6,416 nucleotides of DNA from Dehalococcoidia bacterium (lineage in GTDB: Bacteria; Chloroflexota; Dehalococcoidia; Dehalococcoidales; UBA1222). This document shows positions 5,548 to 6,416 of this stretch, one piece after another (the first letter of the stretch is position 1; the number at the start of each line of letters is the position of its first letter). Below the pieces are notes generated by a model. It searched no databases and was not told where the DNA came from. It saw nothing but the letters and a program-made list of their open reading frames with translations. Made by a program: the position numbers and the translations under genes. The stretch spans positions 1-6,416 of the forward strand of contig WRHS01000061.1 of the NCBI GenBank assembly GCA_009783135.1, written 5' to 3'.

Positions 5548-6338
5548 ATCGCCCTGTTACCGCTTTCTCCGGATAAGAAATCTCCGATTCCAAAAGGCTG
5601 CGGCTCATACCTGCCGTGATAATCGCTGCCGCCTGTTAGGAACAACCCATATCTTCCGGCATAGTCAAGGATTATTTCCTTGTCTTTGGAACTATTCGAG
5701 TGGTGGTTCAACTCCAATCCATCAAGCCCTGCCACCACAAGACCGGGAATAATCTCAAAATTCTGCTGTTTGCCGGGATGTGCAAGCACGGCAATACCAC
5801 CTGCTTCTTTTACAACGCGTACCGACTCAAAGACATCTGCATACTCAATATCAAAAGCACAGATGCCACCATTCTTAAAAATCCTATGATAGAAGTCGCC
5901 GAACATATCCGGAGCCTGCCCTGTTGAAACAAGCCAATCCATTATGTGTTGCTTATATAAATACTTGCCATCGGCTCTTGAAAGCTTATCCATATCAATC
6001 CGAAAACCATTCCGAATTAGAATTTGCACCTGTTTTTCAGAGTTTTCATTCCGCGCTTCCAAAAGCGCCTGTGTAAACGCCGAAATTATTTCTGCATTTT
6101 TAATGTGATAGCCTAAAATATGCGCCCGCACGTTCGTTTTATGGTGAGCCGAAGACAACTCAACACCGGCAATAACCCGTATATCGGCTTCGTCAGGGAT
6201 TTGTTTTATGTGTGACATAGTATCATGGTCTGTTATGGCTATGGCATCAAGCCCTTTTGTCTTTGCCGTTTCAATTATCTGCTTTATAGTGTCGCTGCCG
6301 TCAGACACGGTTGAGTGTATATGCAAATCACTTTTCAC
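5541..6338 (-). CDS. phnPP: PHP-domain cyclic phosphodiesterase of the C-P lyase pathway, PhnPP type
   Basis: Likely hydrolyses 5-phosphoribosyl 1,2-cyclic phosphate, the product of PhnJ. The characterised Eggerthella lenta PhnPP removes both ester bonds in turn, giving ribose 5-phosphate and phosphate. The 265-residue protein has all PHP metal motifs: DLHIHS (H6, H8), TDHDT (D37, H38), GVELS (E60), LAHP (H187) and GSDYHG (D239, H241). The insertion between E60 and H187 includes HILGYHI, DGKYLYKQHI and GGICAFDIEY and probably forms the substrate cap. The GTG start at 6338 overlaps the phnL stop as GTGA, and GGAG lies ten bases upstream. The HxH motif at residues 6-8 leaves no room for a later start. 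Motifs alone show only a PHP phosphoesterase; the specific role comes from direct coupling to phnL and membership in this operon, where it would replace the metallo-beta-lactamase-fold PhnP of E. coli. Confidence 0.82.
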   Translation of the reverse strand: MKSDLHIHSTVSDGSDTIKQIIETAKTKGLDAIAITDHDTMSHIKQIPDEADIRVIAGVELSSAHHKTNVRAHILGYHIKNAEIISAFTQALLEARNENSEKQVQILIRNGFRIDMDKLSRADGKYLYKQHIMDWLVSTGQAPDMFGDFYHRIFKNGGICAFDIEYADVFESVRVVKEAGGIAVLAHPGKQQNFEIIPGLVVAGLDGLELNHHSNSSKDKEIILDYAGRYGLFLTGGSDYHGRYEPQPFGIGDFLSGESGNRAIC

Positions 6339-6416
6339 GATACGATCGCTCCATCAGATATATTGAATACCCTGTCGCACACGCCCTCCATAAACTCAAT
6401 GTCATGAAAAATGCCT
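6335..6416 (-). CDS. phnL: C-P lyase ATP-binding protein PhnL, C-terminal end only (partial)
   Basis: The last 26 codons plus TGA of an ABC-type ATPase; the rest lies to the right of the window. The visible end starts with GIFHD, the H-loop (switch histidine) form seen in PhnL, followed by a D-R-V motif and ISDGAIV, the usual final strand of ABC ATPases. PhnL is a soluble NBD-like subunit that binds the C-P lyase core complex rather than a membrane transporter. PhnL is favoured over PhnK or PhnC because of the GIFHD wording and the phnPP gene overlapping it by four bases. With only 26 residues the subunit identity is probable rather than certain. Confidence 0.68.
   Translation of the reverse strand, partial: GIFHDIEFMEGVCDRVFNISDGAIVS

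Overview
The window holds the promoter-distal end of a phosphonate-degradation operon on the minus strand, facing a single plus-strand acyl-CoA condensing enzyme. Moderate base composition, AT-rich wobble preference, GTG and TTG starts, strong GGAGG-like ribosome sites and a citrate/homocitrate synthase of the NifV type suggest a Bacillota (Clostridia-like) anaerobe. That is inference; no rRNA or other taxonomic marker is present.

Left side (1-1566, plus strand). The window opens in the last 25 codons of an unidentified gene (stop at 76-78), followed at once by a strong GC hairpin. A 228-base intergenic stretch carries a recognisable -35/-10 pair and an imperfect dyad just upstream of it. Next comes a 419-residue homocitrate synthase / Re-citrate synthase-like protein. 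I start it at TTG 307 because of the ribosome site at 291-298 and because the predicted transcript would begin downstream of the in-frame ATG at 268.

Centre and right side (1685-6416, minus strand). In transcription order, right to left, the genes are: phnL (only its last 26 codons, running off the window), phnPP (PHP-type cyclic phosphodiesterase), a left-handed beta-helix acyltransferase of the phosphonate-metabolism hexapeptide family, phnO (GNAT aminoalkylphosphonate acetyltransferase), a short group III metal-dependent alcohol dehydrogenase resembling phosphonoacetaldehyde reductases, and phnXW, a fusion of phosphonoacetaldehyde hydrolase with 2-aminoethylphosphonate:pyruvate transaminase. 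Every junction overlaps by 1-7 bases or is separated by a single base, so this is one tightly coupled operon whose promoter lies to the right of the window.

How they fit together. PhnL and PhnPP belong to the broad-specificity C-P lyase route (phosphonate to alkane plus ribose phosphate and phosphate). PhnXW belongs to the narrow phosphonatase route (2-aminoethylphosphonate to phosphonoacetaldehyde to acetaldehyde plus phosphate). PhnO, the hexapeptide acyltransferase and the dehydrogenase all plausibly act on the C2 phosphonates that the two routes share. The dehydrogenase would interconvert phosphonoacetaldehyde and 2-hydroxyethylphosphonate. One operon therefore appears to combine two C-P bond-breaking strategies with a redox and acetylation hub. 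The families are recognisable, but this arrangement, and the dehydrogenase's place in it, are the most interesting aspects of the window. No CRISPR array, insertion sequence, tRNA or rRNA was seen.
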